A stretch of 64,000 nt of DNA from positions 5,580,001-5,644,000 of the forward strand of contig BSDZ01000008.1 in NCBI GenBank assembly GCA_030268105.1, given 5' to 3'. How positions within the stretch are numbered: position 1 is the first letter of the stretch; each line of letters starts with the position of its first letter. Position numbers and translations under genes: made by a program. Below the pieces are notes generated by a model that saw only the letters and a list, made by a program, of their open reading frames with translations, made no database searches and was not told where the DNA came from. Positions 19,752-30,586 of this stretch are shown in pieces. The DNA is from Volvox africanus (taxonomy: Eukaryota > Chlorophyta > Chlorophyceae > Chlamydomonadales > Volvocaceae).

Positions 19752-22700
19752 CTACTCCGCCTCCTCGGGGATGTTCGGCGCAACGCCCTGGATGATGATC
19801 CCACCTCGCTGCCCCGAAACCACACTGCCCGCCATGATTTCCGAGTAGCACTCGGGCAGGGGCCGGTCGTTGGATGGAGACAGCCACAGCCGCAGCAGAT
19901 GACGCGTTTGGGAGGGGCTGTCCCGGAAGGCGCCGCGGTAGTGGAGGCAGGTGTGGTTGGAAAGGAGTTGCACGTCCCCGGGCTGGAGCACCATGTGCAG
20001 ACTCAGCTCAGGTCCCGCGGCTAGCTCGTTGAACAAGCGCATGGCCTCGTGGTGTTCCGTCTTCAGCTTGGGCACCTCGGGGTGGCGCTGACTGAGGAGG
20101 TAATAGTTATCCGAGTAGTTGACGGAGAGGTAGCCCTTGTGATAATTAAACACAGGGATCTCGAAGAACGGCTTCTTGCCTGGGGCACGGTGATTTGGGT
20201 GTTCGGGTGATTTGGGTTATTACCAGTACGTCCGGCGAGCGTGTGGATGCGTATGCATGCGAGTGGACGCGTGTGGATGCGTGTGCGCGCGCGCATGGTG
20301 ATCTCTTGCGAACATATATTGCTAGTCGTGGTGAGGCCTAACTGTAGGAAAGTGCAACAATAGAGGCAGAGGAAGGAGGCCGCTTGCTTGCCCTTGATTA
20401 CGTCATCAGCATTACGTACAGCTTCCAAATTTAGCGATGGATTGCACTCATCGTCTACACACCCAGCCATCCCTCTTATACCTCCTCACCCACAGGCACC
20501 TCAGTCTTGCGGTCGAAGAACCAGGGACCAGCCAACACCGGTGCCAGATGCGGGGCCCTACGGAGAATCTCGTTATGTACGGAGATTGAAGATGACCAGC
20601 CGCTGTCACCGCCCTCCTCCGCGTTGGTAAGGCATAAAAGTGCTGATGGCCGGGAATAGGATTTGGGCGACCCAGAAGCGACAAACCCCTTCACTATCTA
20701 GAGAGAGGAGCCCTAACACAGGCTTTCGTGTCTGGCGTATTGTGTGGTACCAAGGCACCAGGCTCCGCGTGACGGTGCACGTTGCCTAAATAGGACAATA
20801 GTTCCGCAGCTGCCCATCCTCTTATCTGCTCCAGTACCGGCACTGCACGACTATGTTTGGTGCGCGCATGTGATTTCTTTGAGCCCGACCCGTGCGTGCC
20901 TGACAGCGTTCAATACCACAAGTTTGCTTTAATTCTCGATGATAAACCTCTATAGACCAACGTGCTTCAACAATTTTCTTTATTTGCTCACGTGTTGGAT
21001 TTGCCATGTTGGTTGTTATGTAATCAATGCGGCATTTTTTTGCCACAAACTTAAATACCTTAACCCAACTTATCACAGGCCACGGTAACGATAGCATACG
21101 GCGAGCGCGTATCACATAGGACACGCTCTCTCTCCCTCTCTCTTATCTATATATTTGGTGAAGGAGGAGCTCCATCCATCGGTGCATATGTCTTCTGCGC
21201 CCGCTCCCTCCGTGCTCGCGCCCGACAAGTGTATTCCGTGAGGACTAAAACCATTTTATGAGTGGAGTGAGTGGCAGCAGATCGAGAAGGGTGAGATCAT
21301 GATCCATTTGCAATGCAGGGTGCAATAGCGCTTGATGCTGAGGTGCGAGTTTTCCCATTGCAGCCAGAGGGCTTCAAGCATTATATGGATTACCGGATGA
21401 TGCGGGATAACCTCCCTCCCGTCCCGTGCTCACCGACCAGATCCGCAGGCCCGTCGTTGTGCCAGGGCTGGGCCGCATTCGACGTGTAGAGGCGCGTGAG
21501 CGGGTTCCTGGGATCGTGTCCGATATCCTTGACGTGGCCAATCAGGTGGCCCCTAGCGTTCTGAGGCACTGCGCGGCCCCAGTGCAGACCCAGAATCCAG
21601 GATGCAGCCAGCTGCTGCTGCCGGCTGTAGCGCCACACGGGCACTCCGCGGATGAGCGCCCAGCCGCGACCGAACTGGACCTCCTGACCTGCCTCCAGCA
21701 GCGGACTGGACAAGCTGGGGAGGGCGAAGTCCGACAGGTCTACATCCTGCAATTTGAAACGCAAAAGTTCCGCAAAGTCCAAACGTACAAATGTGTTACG
21801 TGTCTATATCACTATATTTGTAACATAAAGTACATACTACGAAGCACTCCAGCCTGATGCGAAGCAAGAGCCAGAGCCAATATCCCTGCTTACAGGACAG
21901 CAAGTTCGACGTCGAGTAAGAAACGATGCTCGTAAACGATTTTGCGCTGCAGAATTTTTGTGGACAATATTTTTCGGATACTATTTTTGCAATAATTCAG
22001 ATAAGGAGGTCGGTGAAGTTGGCCGCGGCAGAGCCGCATGCCACGTCGAATGGGTGCAATGATGTATGCTGCCATTTCGTTCAAGTTGCGTCGTCATACC
22101 GTAGCCATATTCATCGGTTCTTTACCGTATATGCCATATGACTTACTTTTGATACTTAGATAGGTATTAGGTACAGTACCTAGGTACTTTTGGTAAATGG
22201 TCTTGAGGCATATCTGCACCAACTAGGGATTTGTGCATGGAGTGTACGAGCGACCCATGGGTCTGTAAAAAAACCAAAAACACTGGGAACCCTTGGTCTG
22301 TATGAGCTGTGATCCAACCACGCCTATAGCTGTGATCAAACCGGGCAGCTGCAACCAAAAAATCTATCCGTGGGCGGATCGTCGTAATAACCATCGGGAC
22401 CCACAGCGAGTGCACTCTACGCCGTTTGGTTGGGCACCCGGTACCTCACTCTCCATCCTTCACCTTTTCTTTTGGCACCTCTCTCCCGATCCCAAACAAA
22501 ACACCTCTCGCTCAGCAACTGACTTTTCCTACCGCCATTAATAATTCCCGCCAGGACCCAAATGCCCGGCGTAATCCGTACCAAACCGCATGCGAACCAG
22601 TCCCATTCCCGATTTCCGTCCCCATCCCCGGCCCTAAAGCGCGCCAACCTGCAGCCGTTTGCCGCTTGACAGCACGGAATCCACCGCTGCATCGAGCTCC

Positions 22701-22807
22701 GCCAAATGGGTCGGGGTCAGATGCAGCATGTGGTCCTCAATCACTGGGAAGTCGGAGGCGGTCCAGGCATCGGGGCCCTCAATAATGGTGAACGGCACTA
22801 CGCAGCC
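19752..22807 (-). CDS. TauD/TfdA-family 2-oxoglutarate/Fe(II) dioxygenase, 5' exon missing
   Basis: Four exons are supported: 22807-22649, 21746-21434, 20642-20490 and 20179-19752. They join in phase to 350 residues plus stop. The N-terminal part reads LTPTHLAELDAAV. Next come GRGWALIRGVPV and the iron-binding HxD in WHNDGPAD, then LLCLTNAEEGGDSGWSS and VLAGPWFFDRK. The last exon gives FFEIPVFNYHKGYLS, the distal His in SNHTCLHYRG, and the 2-oxoglutarate-binding Arg in HLLRLWLSP. The 2-His-1-carboxylate triad therefore looks intact. The third exon could instead end at 20482, but the GTGAGG donor after 20490 is better and keeps phase. Exon 1 begins at an AG acceptor with no ATG in frame, so at least one upstream coding exon is missing. 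Substrate unknown. Confidence 0.85.
20822..21124 (-). pseudogene. IS4-superfamily transposase fragment in a dioxygenase intron
   Basis: This roughly 100-codon minus-strand frame contains IEVYHRELKQTCG preceded by EARW and followed by IERCQARTGRAQRNH. That is the C-terminal DDE segment of IS4/IS701-like bacterial transposases. The R(3)E(6)K spacing of the IS4 signature can be counted, but the usual Tyr three residues before the Arg is Val. Similarity covers about 70-75 residues (about 21070-20850). The rest of the enzyme and the IS ends are not seen, so it cannot be active alone. It lies in the 799-nt or so intron between exons 21746-21434 and 20642-20490, on the same strand as the host gene. 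Confidence 0.75.
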
Positions 22808-24806
22808 CTGCCTGAGGCAACCATGATAACATTCCAATTGTTATCCTTGTTGCATCCTTTCAGCAAGGTAAAACAATAAAGAATGACGGCCAAGGGATAA
22901 TACACATGCGCGTATGATGTATAGCAGAATTAGTACAACGTTTTTGACCAAAGTCCTATGCAGCGTAAGTTTTTAATACAATAAATGATACATGTAATAG
23001 TGTGGAAATCTCAATTTTAGTTTTATTTATCATGATCATACTTCTTGAGGTCCCTGCTGCGCAGTCCTGCTGTTCTGCTGTCCTGCTCTCATTGCGCGTT
23101 TAGTGAAATGGGCGCGCACATTTGGTCGGGTCAAACCATCTCACCAGCTGCTGATCTCGTGCCATACACGTCGCCAGCGCAACCAGCAACGTCATGCGCG
23201 TAAACGGATCTAAACACGCATAAAGTGAATTCAACCCGCACATTGCACGGCCCACCTTCAATCCAGGCGCCCAAGAAGCTCACCTGCAAGCTCGCAGACT
23301 GTAAGTCACAGTTGTCATCCTACATCCGAAGACCTTGCTTCAGGCCTGGGGCACAAGAGCCGCCACCTCGTCTGAGGTGTTCACGAATCGCGATAGGCCA
23401 GCTTGACTGCACCGTGAATTCAATCCGATGCGTATGATGCCGGCTGAGGGGTTTCCTAAGCGTTATCCTTATCCAAGGAGGGCGAACCAGAGAAGACAAG
23501 GATTCCTGCAATTGTTGACGAGGACCCTACGCAAGACCTTCGCTACGCCTCCGCATCAAATACAAGGCACCCAAAATAGGCCGCGTACGACGCTCAATGA
23601 CCGCTCGATTAGTTTGCTGCTCTGAAGCGAAAGGGTTAAAGTAATTGCATAGGTGAAGGCAGAAGGCAGCGAAAGCTGAAGCAGGATGGGGCATTGACGA
23701 ATCGGACTCGACTATGTTTAACGCCAGCAAAGCGAGCGGTCACGGTTCACGTTGCGGTAATAGGCCAGACACCCGTTGTCCTAATAAACGTTTTTTGTTT
23801 TATGACGAAAAGGAGGGAAACCCTTCGGGACGCCGGCGGATTGAAATCCTCAGACTGACTCAGTCTCACTTATCTCAGTTGGACAAATGATGACGTATAC
23901 ATTTTAAAGTAGAATCTGCTTTGCAGAAGCCCGGTAAAAGCCGTGAACGCACTCAGATCACCCCCATACCGAGCTCGTAACCAGACCAACGCAGCCCTAT
24001 GTACTGTATGGGTTTTCAACGTGCGTTCTTGCCATAAACCCAACCCTTGCTCAATTGGCATCTTGGCCATTTTGACCTTCCACCTGCTTAAAAGATAGGG
24101 AAGTAGTAGGCCCCTGTCCCTACCAACTTATAGGGGGTGTAACAGCGGCTAACAGGCTTGCCTGTTAGAAACTGTTAGTATAACAAAATTCATTCTCTAA
24201 CAGTGCTATAGCTGTCAGATGTTGTTTGGGCTGGGTGGTGATTAGGTCTGGCTGTCAACAACAATGTTGACAAGATAGAACAAGGATGTTCACTGTTAGT
24301 TAATGTTGGTGACTGTCTGGTGCTGTTTGGAGTAAATGTAGGCTGGCTGGTGATGTTATTAATGGATATCAGATGGAATCAACCAAAGCTTTGGAAAGAT
24401 TGTAGCTGCTAACGTTCTGCCGCCTTTGGTACAGCTTGCATGTTATTCCCATACACACCCGTCGTCAACACCGCTTCCTGCTGAGATTCTTGATTGGTTG
24501 GTCTGCCTGGGTGGTAGGAAGCTATCTATTCTTGGCTGTTTTCCCCACGCATTTTGCTCCTTAACCTCCTTGCCAGTCCGAGAGTGCACCACAGCTAGCC
24601 TTCCAACCTCTGTTAAAGCTAATACAGGTACTAAAGATCCGCATCCTTAATAATAATTAAATTTTAGTTCATTTTCTGATGTCTGTCTGCATCATTGACC
24701 AAGGCGACCAAGGGGACCCATTGGTCCTAATACGGTCCTACTTCTGAAAGTGGGCTAGGTTCGGATACTGGATATCTGTTTGATGAGCGTACAACGTGGT
24801 TGCAGG
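22808..24806. other. No gene recognised; should hold the dioxygenase 5' exon
   Basis: I could not identify the start exon of the dioxygenase gene here. A 63-codon minus-strand frame (23511-23320) is one candidate but has no supporting motif. The part around 24110-24400 is AT-richer and contains repeated TAACAG/CTGTTAG words in both orientations, without a clear element boundary. Confidence 0.35.
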
Positions 24807-25460
24807 AGACCTGTGGCGAGTAGTCGCTAGTAAAGTAGCAACTAGCTCGCAAAAAAGAATGGCGCGACAAATAGCTTTGTGGTATTTTACCATATACGCC
24901 CCGGAGTCAACTGATGACCTTATCTCATTCAGAGGAACGGGAGTTATTTTGCCAACATCCATGTCTGACCATACAGCGATTCTGGAGATCCTACAGCGGA
25001 CTGACGGTGTCTGAGAATTTTGAATATACAACTCACATAGCAAGCTGTGTGGAACGAGTCAGCCATGTCAACGGCAAGATTGTATGATCGCGATGAAAAC
25101 GACCATGGTCGCTTTTGTACAGTAAGGATGTGACAACTGATCGATTGGTTTGGTTAGTGGTTCTCGCAATGGTTGATTGCCGATTGCGTAATGAGCGTGA
25201 AAGCATTACACATTCGGCTTGCTATGTACATTGCTTTTATAAAGATCTTATGACCAGTTCACTGCAGAATCTCCAGAACTGCTTCGTGGTCTGATACTCA
25301 TGCTGCTTGACAAGCTCTGCCATTCTGTGTAAGATAAGGTCTTTAGATTGATTTTGGCATTTTGGTGAGTATATGGAAAAAGTACCGCGAAGCTTCTTTA
25401 TTGCGCCGTACTTTTCGCGAGCTAGTCGCTACTTAACTCGCGACTACTCGCCAAAGGTCT
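24807..25460. mobile_element. Non-autonomous element with ~80-bp terminal inverted repeats
   Basis: The left end (AGACCTGTGGCGAGTAGTCG, 24807-24826) matches the reverse complement of the right end (to 25460), which starts AGACCTTTGGCGAGTAGTCG. The similarity continues inward about 80 bp with scattered mismatches and small gaps. The 654-bp unit has no transposase frame, so it resembles a MITE. A target-site duplication is not evident, so the borders could be off by a few bases. Confidence 0.65.
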
Positions 25461-25597
25461 TTTACAAGCACGGTGTACACTCATCTTTTCGTATGACACC
25501 TCCCATCCCATGTACTAGAAAGGATTGCAATAAACATGGTATCAGGGAATTAACTCCTTTAGTCCGTCATTAAGTTTATGGATATCTGCAAGGTCAT

Positions 25598-25793
<196 letters not shown>

Positions 25794-26014
25794 GATATAT
25801 TCCGCCATAATATTGAGACGTAGACTATCAGACATTAGGAACCCTGACGTAAGAACGAGAAAGTATACGTTACATATTATCTGATAGTAAAGAAGTCCAA
25901 ATAGTTCGTTCCGGAGTCGGCACATATACTTGCGCGTATAGCACTACAAACAGTACGAACGCGGGTCGATAGCTTACCGCCGAGTACAGCTACAACAGCG
26001 GGATTGTTGCTAGT

Positions 26015-27567
26015 ATGGATCGCTATATCCAACTGATATACCATTTTATAACACATAAGGATGTGAATGAGGAAAGAGGCTTACCCGCCGAAGAAACCGT
26101 GGATTTTCTAAATTGGCTGCAGAAAGATAATTTTACTTTTCTTGGTATGGTTGAATTTGATATTCCTTCTATGCAAATAATCCATGAAGATGGAGTAAAC
26201 GATATTTTGCAAGAGAACAAGGAAGAACTAAAGATTATAATAGAGTTTTCTAAAAGGGATTTTTATTCTAGTAAACTTGCCATGTTTGGTAAACTTAATA
26301 AAGTATCGCCGGTAACTAGTAATGCGCTTGTAGATTATATTCTAACTAAGCACCTAGATGAAAATGGGCAATTTATATCAGGTAGCATAATTTTTGGGCT
26401 TTACGGAATGGCTATTTATAACCAATCCATAAAAAATGTACCTATGTTACGGGGGAAAATGAGTTAAGTACTTATGGAGTCGGGATTTCCCTTAAACAAT
26501 AATAATTCTAAAAAGCTAAAAAATATTATCGAATCTTTACCTCGTGATACTTTGATCCAAATTGATGAAACCGATTTGTATTGTATGTCTCCACACGCTT
26601 TCAAGTATGCGCAGTAAAAAGCTGAAATTGTTTATCCAAGAAGATTGGGCTGGATCCTCTATAAATATTATTATTTTTATGCCAAGGAATCGACTCACAC
26701 CGGATGTGTATAATACAATCAGTAACTATCTGTCACAAGTTTGTTAGTGAAATTATACCGATAATATAACCGTACTGGCTCAGGACTTTTCACACCTTAT
26801 TGCCACTCTTCCCGTAAAAGATAAAAGCAAGCTGAATTTTGATGCTCAGGAACTAGAAGAGGATTTGACAAAAATTACTACTAATTGGTCTGATTCTTTA
26901 TTGGAGAAATTATGCGAAAAATATGGAGAGTACGAAGGGGACTAAAACATAAGCAATTAGAATTTGCTTTTCCTCCCGAGTATAAGCATAAATTAAATGC
27001 AAGTATTACAATTGAGAATATTAACAATTTGAAAAAAGCATAAGATTTCAATAAAACTGTTCTTAATCTTTTACAGAAATCACCTTCAGAGTTTATTTTA
27101 ATAATTTACAGCCCATCGGTGTTTTAAACCCTTTCGGACACTTTGCCTGCTATAGAGAACTTGGGTTTTATAGCAATTGATGATCAAAGATTTATAATCA
27201 AAGAAACAATAGAATTAGGCAGAGCTTGGTTTATGAATTTATTTTAGCAAGCCATACGGAAATAGAAATTCCATTTAGCATGTTAAAGAAAAATATTGAA
27301 GTAGCTCTTGAGAAAATCAATGGGAGAATATTCCCAAGCGACTCTTTAAGTAAGTTGCTCGTTATTTCCGGCATGGATTGGCAAAAAATTAAATTTATTT
27401 TTGAAAGCCCTGACAACTTATTTACATCAAACCGGTATTTCTTATGGAAAGGCATACGTTCAGCTATTTCTTTGATATTACACTCAATTTTTATTGGGGT
27501 ATATATTTACGGCCAACCTTCAATATTTGAAAAAAGTTCCAGAAGAACGGAATGTTATAACTTTTGA
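26015..27567 (+). pseudogene. Degraded bacterial large NAD-glutamate dehydrogenase (GdhB type)
   Basis: The sequence is markedly AT-rich and matches the N-terminal third of the roughly 1600-residue alphaproteobacterial NAD-GDH. The first 150-codon frame (26015-26467) holds FLNWLQKDNFTFLGMVEFDI and AIYNQSIKNVPMLRGK. A shifted frame continues with ESLPRDTLIQIDETDLY. Another gives LFIQEDWAGS and FMPRNRLTPDVYNTIS (26562-26747). Later pieces read AIENLGFIAIDDQRF (about 27150-27190) and SKLLVISGMDWQKIK (in 27226-27567). At least four frame changes or stops interrupt it and the catalytic domain is absent, so it is a fossil. It is unrelated in sequence to the 434-residue GDH at the left of the window. 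Confidence 0.8.
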
Positions 27568-27617
27568 ATTGTTCACCTTCAAATAAAGGTGTACATCGAA
27601 AAGTTAAAGAGTTAATA

Positions 27618-27669
27618 TGTCATGCACCGTTGACGGCGTGACAATTCTGTTAAAAATAAGCACGTGACA
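27618..27669. repeat. 52-bp unit sharing both termini with element C, TSD AATA
   Basis: The unit starts TGTCATGCACCGTTGACGG and ends GCACGTGACA, and is flanked by AATA on both sides (27614-27617 and 27670-27673). Its first 40 or so bases match the minus-strand start of element C at 58650 apart from two substitutions in the first 38. Its last ten match the other end of C at 40599 with one difference. It is best read as a miniature or deletion derivative of that family. Confidence 0.65.
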
Positions 27670-27821
27670 AATAAGGTTTTACATAAATTGAGGTGTAAAC
27701 AAGGATTTGTAAAAAGAACTCTATAGTTTAATTTGTTGTTAGGATATTTAAAGAAGGTAGTAGAGAATTTAATATTAAGTTATTCAAAATATAAACTGAG
27801 TGCCAAAGTTGTTTTGATTTA

Positions 27822-28019
27822 GGTCCACTTTACAGTATAGGATATTTATACGGACATGATGATGGCAGTAGTAGAATATACATATCATTACATCATTTTA
27901 TAATAGATGTAGTAAGCTGGGGAATCATAGTAAGAGATCTTTATTTCTTATATCATGGATATGAACTAGGTAATAAAGGCACTAGTTATAGGCAATGGTC
28001 AAGGTTCATTCATGAGTAA
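27822..28019 (+). pseudogene. NRPS epimerization/condensation-domain fragment
   Basis: A 65-codon frame contains GPLYSIGYLYGHDDGSSR and the active-site motif HHFIIDVVSW, followed by NKGTSYRQWSRFIHE and a stop. The HHxxxD-type motif and the SYRQW segment are typical of the epimerization/condensation fold of nonribosomal peptide synthetases. Only a fragment remains. It has the same AT-rich composition as the NAD-GDH pseudogene and lies downstream of it on the same strand. Confidence 0.75.
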
Positions 28020-28032
28020 TCCTCCAAATTTC

Positions 28033-28209
28033 AGGTTTTGCTAATGATCTCAACGCTACAGATATACTTTCTTCTATTACAAAATAGATAATCTATTTCC
28101 TGAGGTCTACTTCTATCAGTAGTTAAAATTAATTCCTCATAACCTCTTAACTTTTTCTCCCAATAACTTAGTTGTTTACTTAAGTTTTTACTTGAATTAG
28201 GATTGTAAA
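28033..28209 (-). pseudogene. NRPS condensation/epimerization fragment, inverted continuation
   Basis: The minus strand reads SKQLSYWEKKLRGYEEL, then TTDRSRPQEIDY, before a stop. In intact NRPS domains this stretch follows shortly after the SYRQW segment found on the plus strand at 27822-28019. Only 13 bp separate the two pieces, and they face opposite ways. An inversion or head-on fusion therefore occurred before or after insertion. Confidence 0.7.
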
Positions 28210-29602
28210 TGACTCATGTTATGTAAGTATTTTTTGGTAATTTAATTTTATATCACAATTCATGCCATGACAAGTAGGACGCATATTGTCGTGCAAGCAG
28301 GTCGTACGTTTGTTCGAACCGCCTCTTCTTCAGCGCACGAAATCTTCATCACAGCCCGATTCTGATGTACGAAATCAAATTTGCTCACCTCTTTAACACC
28401 TCTTATCATTATGTACCCTTTGTACGGGGACTTTGTCAGTACGGCCTCAGTCGGTATGGGTTAGTTAACTGTTCCAATCTGAGCCATTAACAATCTATCC
28501 GATAGCTTCCTCGTCAGTGTAATAGGTCTGAAGCCGTACTCTTGCCACAGGGTGCCGCAGGTTCCAGATCCAAAATAAAAAATCCAGATTCTTCTTACCG
28601 TACTTCTGCGATCCTCCGTATGTTCTCCATATTTTAGGATTTTGTCCCTTCCATCAACTTTATTGCGGCATCAGCTTTCAACAGCAGCCTGCCTGGCAGC
28701 GACAACTCGACGGACCTTGCCCAGCACGTAAAGCCGTACATTCGTATATCCGCACATATTACAACGGTCATGATAATTAATGCTGTCTTGCAATGCCGCC
28801 TTCACACGACGACTTCTACATCTTTTACATTCTTGTATCCTCAGAAGGAAACTTGGATGCTTCGCTCACTCTGTCCCCGCAAAAGCACCCAAAAATGATT
28901 TTTCGACAAACGCTCCTTACAACTAACAGTACCAGACATCCTGCATCATTGACCGTACTGCGGCAATTGCAGTATGGCACCACACGGTAACACGCAAAGA
29001 TGACGGAAAGAAATATTGTCAGTTGCCACACACGCTGTTGTCATCGCCTATGGGAAGCCTTCCCTTTGCTCACAACGCGTCCTCGTCCTCCCCCCTTCAC
29101 TAGCTCCGTAACGTGTCCCGGTCCCAAGCTCTCCCGAAGTCGCCCCCTTCCCAATGACCCAACAATTTCCGCATTCGCTGCATCACACAAGCTTACGCCG
29201 CCGCCTCAGATTCACAAGACATCAGCAGCACATGGCGCATACCCTTATTACTTACGCCCCGCATGACAGTTTCCCATCTTCAGGATGGTGCTGATGCAAC
29301 CTCTGCGTTGACCCCGGGGGCACTACTCACGGATGTCCTATCGGGAGGAGGAGCAACACGGACGAGGACGAGGGGGACAGGGAACGGGGTATGGCACACA
29401 TTCGAATCAAGTGAACGTGCTAGAGGTAAGGCCCACAGGATTCGCCATTGTGCTAAATTCCCTCCATCCTTCCCTCCCACTCCCCCATCAACTTGTTAGG
29501 TCGTCCGATTACAGTCATACCACGATGACTTTCCCAAAACTTACGGACTGAGTCTGCCGTTTTCTTCCTGCTCTCAACCCTGCACCCAGCCGCTGACCTC
29601 AC
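28210..29602. other. No gene recognised
   Basis: Composition returns to host-like values after about 28260. Short frames (28793-28990, 29263-29499) have no recognisable motif. A minus-strand stretch around 29551-29500 (KFWESHRGMTVIGRP) could be a further exon of the neighbouring minus-strand gene but could not be joined in phase. Confidence 0.4.
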
Positions 29603-30204
29603 CCGCAGAAACTTGACGTAACAGGCACCCGTTTGCCCAATCGGCGGCCCCTGCAATTCCGGAAAGAGCAAGCCAACGAACAAGCCCCACGAGCCAAGCG
29701 CAAGAGGGCAGTCAAGGACGATAGGTATGCGTAGGTATGGTACGGACGAGGGCAGTGCATCGCGCAAAGGAAGACTGATCGCAAAGTAATAGAAAGATCA
29801 CAGACAGCTACCCGACGCATTCCTACCTCCCCGCTTGAAGAACGGGGAGAGCGTAATGTTTCCGAGCCAATCCGGCCCCTACTGAGGAGGATGACAACGC
29901 AGCAGCTTGGGTCATGGGATGATAACTGAACATCACCATGATATGAAAGCCTCAACATCCCATCGGACATGCGTAGCATATTGAAGGATGTGCATTCTTG
30001 CATTTAGTCCCCACGGCATGCAGTCCCCACCCATCTTACGTTCTGGAAAGCTTGGAAAGGACTTTAATTAACTTTACCTCCAATTTCCTTCGGGAAGGCT
30101 TTGAAGAGGAGGGTTCGTTGGCCGACGGTTGGGCTGTTGAGGCCTGATCTTGCCAGCAACAAAATCAATTGCTCTCGCGGGTAGAAAGAGAGATTGAATC
30201 GCAA
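29603..30204 (-). CDS. Candidate exons of an unrecognised minus-strand gene
   Basis: Three exons join in phase with GT-AG borders: 30204-30078 (42 codons plus one base, including EQLILLLARSGLNSPTVGQR and TLLFKAFPKEIG), 29881-29827 (GAGLARKHYALPVLQAG) and 29650-29603. No family was recognised. The acceptor of the first exon lies only about 30 bp from the left end of the Kangaroo-like element, so upstream exons, if any, were separated by that insertion. The third exon could also be read in another frame. Confidence 0.3.
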
Positions 30205-30233
30205 CTATACTGAGTGTGTGATCAGAATATTAT

Positions 30234-30391
30234 TGCGGGCTATGCGTAGCTTAAGCCGGGTTAGCTGCGGTACAGGACCTTACGTCCGATGAGTGGTACG
30301 ACTCGAGGAGGGCGATCCGTGTCCTCAGGTTCGCTATAAATAGCACTCGCTAGCTTTATTACTTATCTTGTTTTTGTTGTTCAGCTCGCGC
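30234..30391 (+). repeat. Kangaroo-like A1 repeat with TATA box
   Basis: This is identical over 158 bp to A2 at 61335-61492. It contains TATAAATA at 30335-30342, a plausible promoter for the element. Identity ends one base past the sequence CAGCTCGCG. Confidence 0.93.
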
Positions 30392-30399
30392 TGAACAAC
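30376..30399. other. Perfect 10-bp-stem hairpin at the A1 border
   Basis: GTTGTTCAGC and its reverse complement flank a TCGC loop. Only the left arm is present at the matching place in A2, so the palindrome straddles the point where the two repeats diverge. It may relate to the crossover site of the circular intermediate used by this group; that is inference. Confidence 0.7.
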
Positions 30400-30586
30400 T
30401 AAACAGGTCCCGCGCCTTAGGCGCGCTTTCTGTTAGTAACCGCTGTGCCTTCGGCTCTTCAGCAAGACTCTTCGAGTTCAGTACCCGCTGCGGGACATAA
30501 TATTTGGTTGCCATCATCGGTGGCAAATTTGGCATCCAGTCTGCTCATCTTCGGTGGTCGGCGGTTATGCTTGTGAAGTAACTGCC

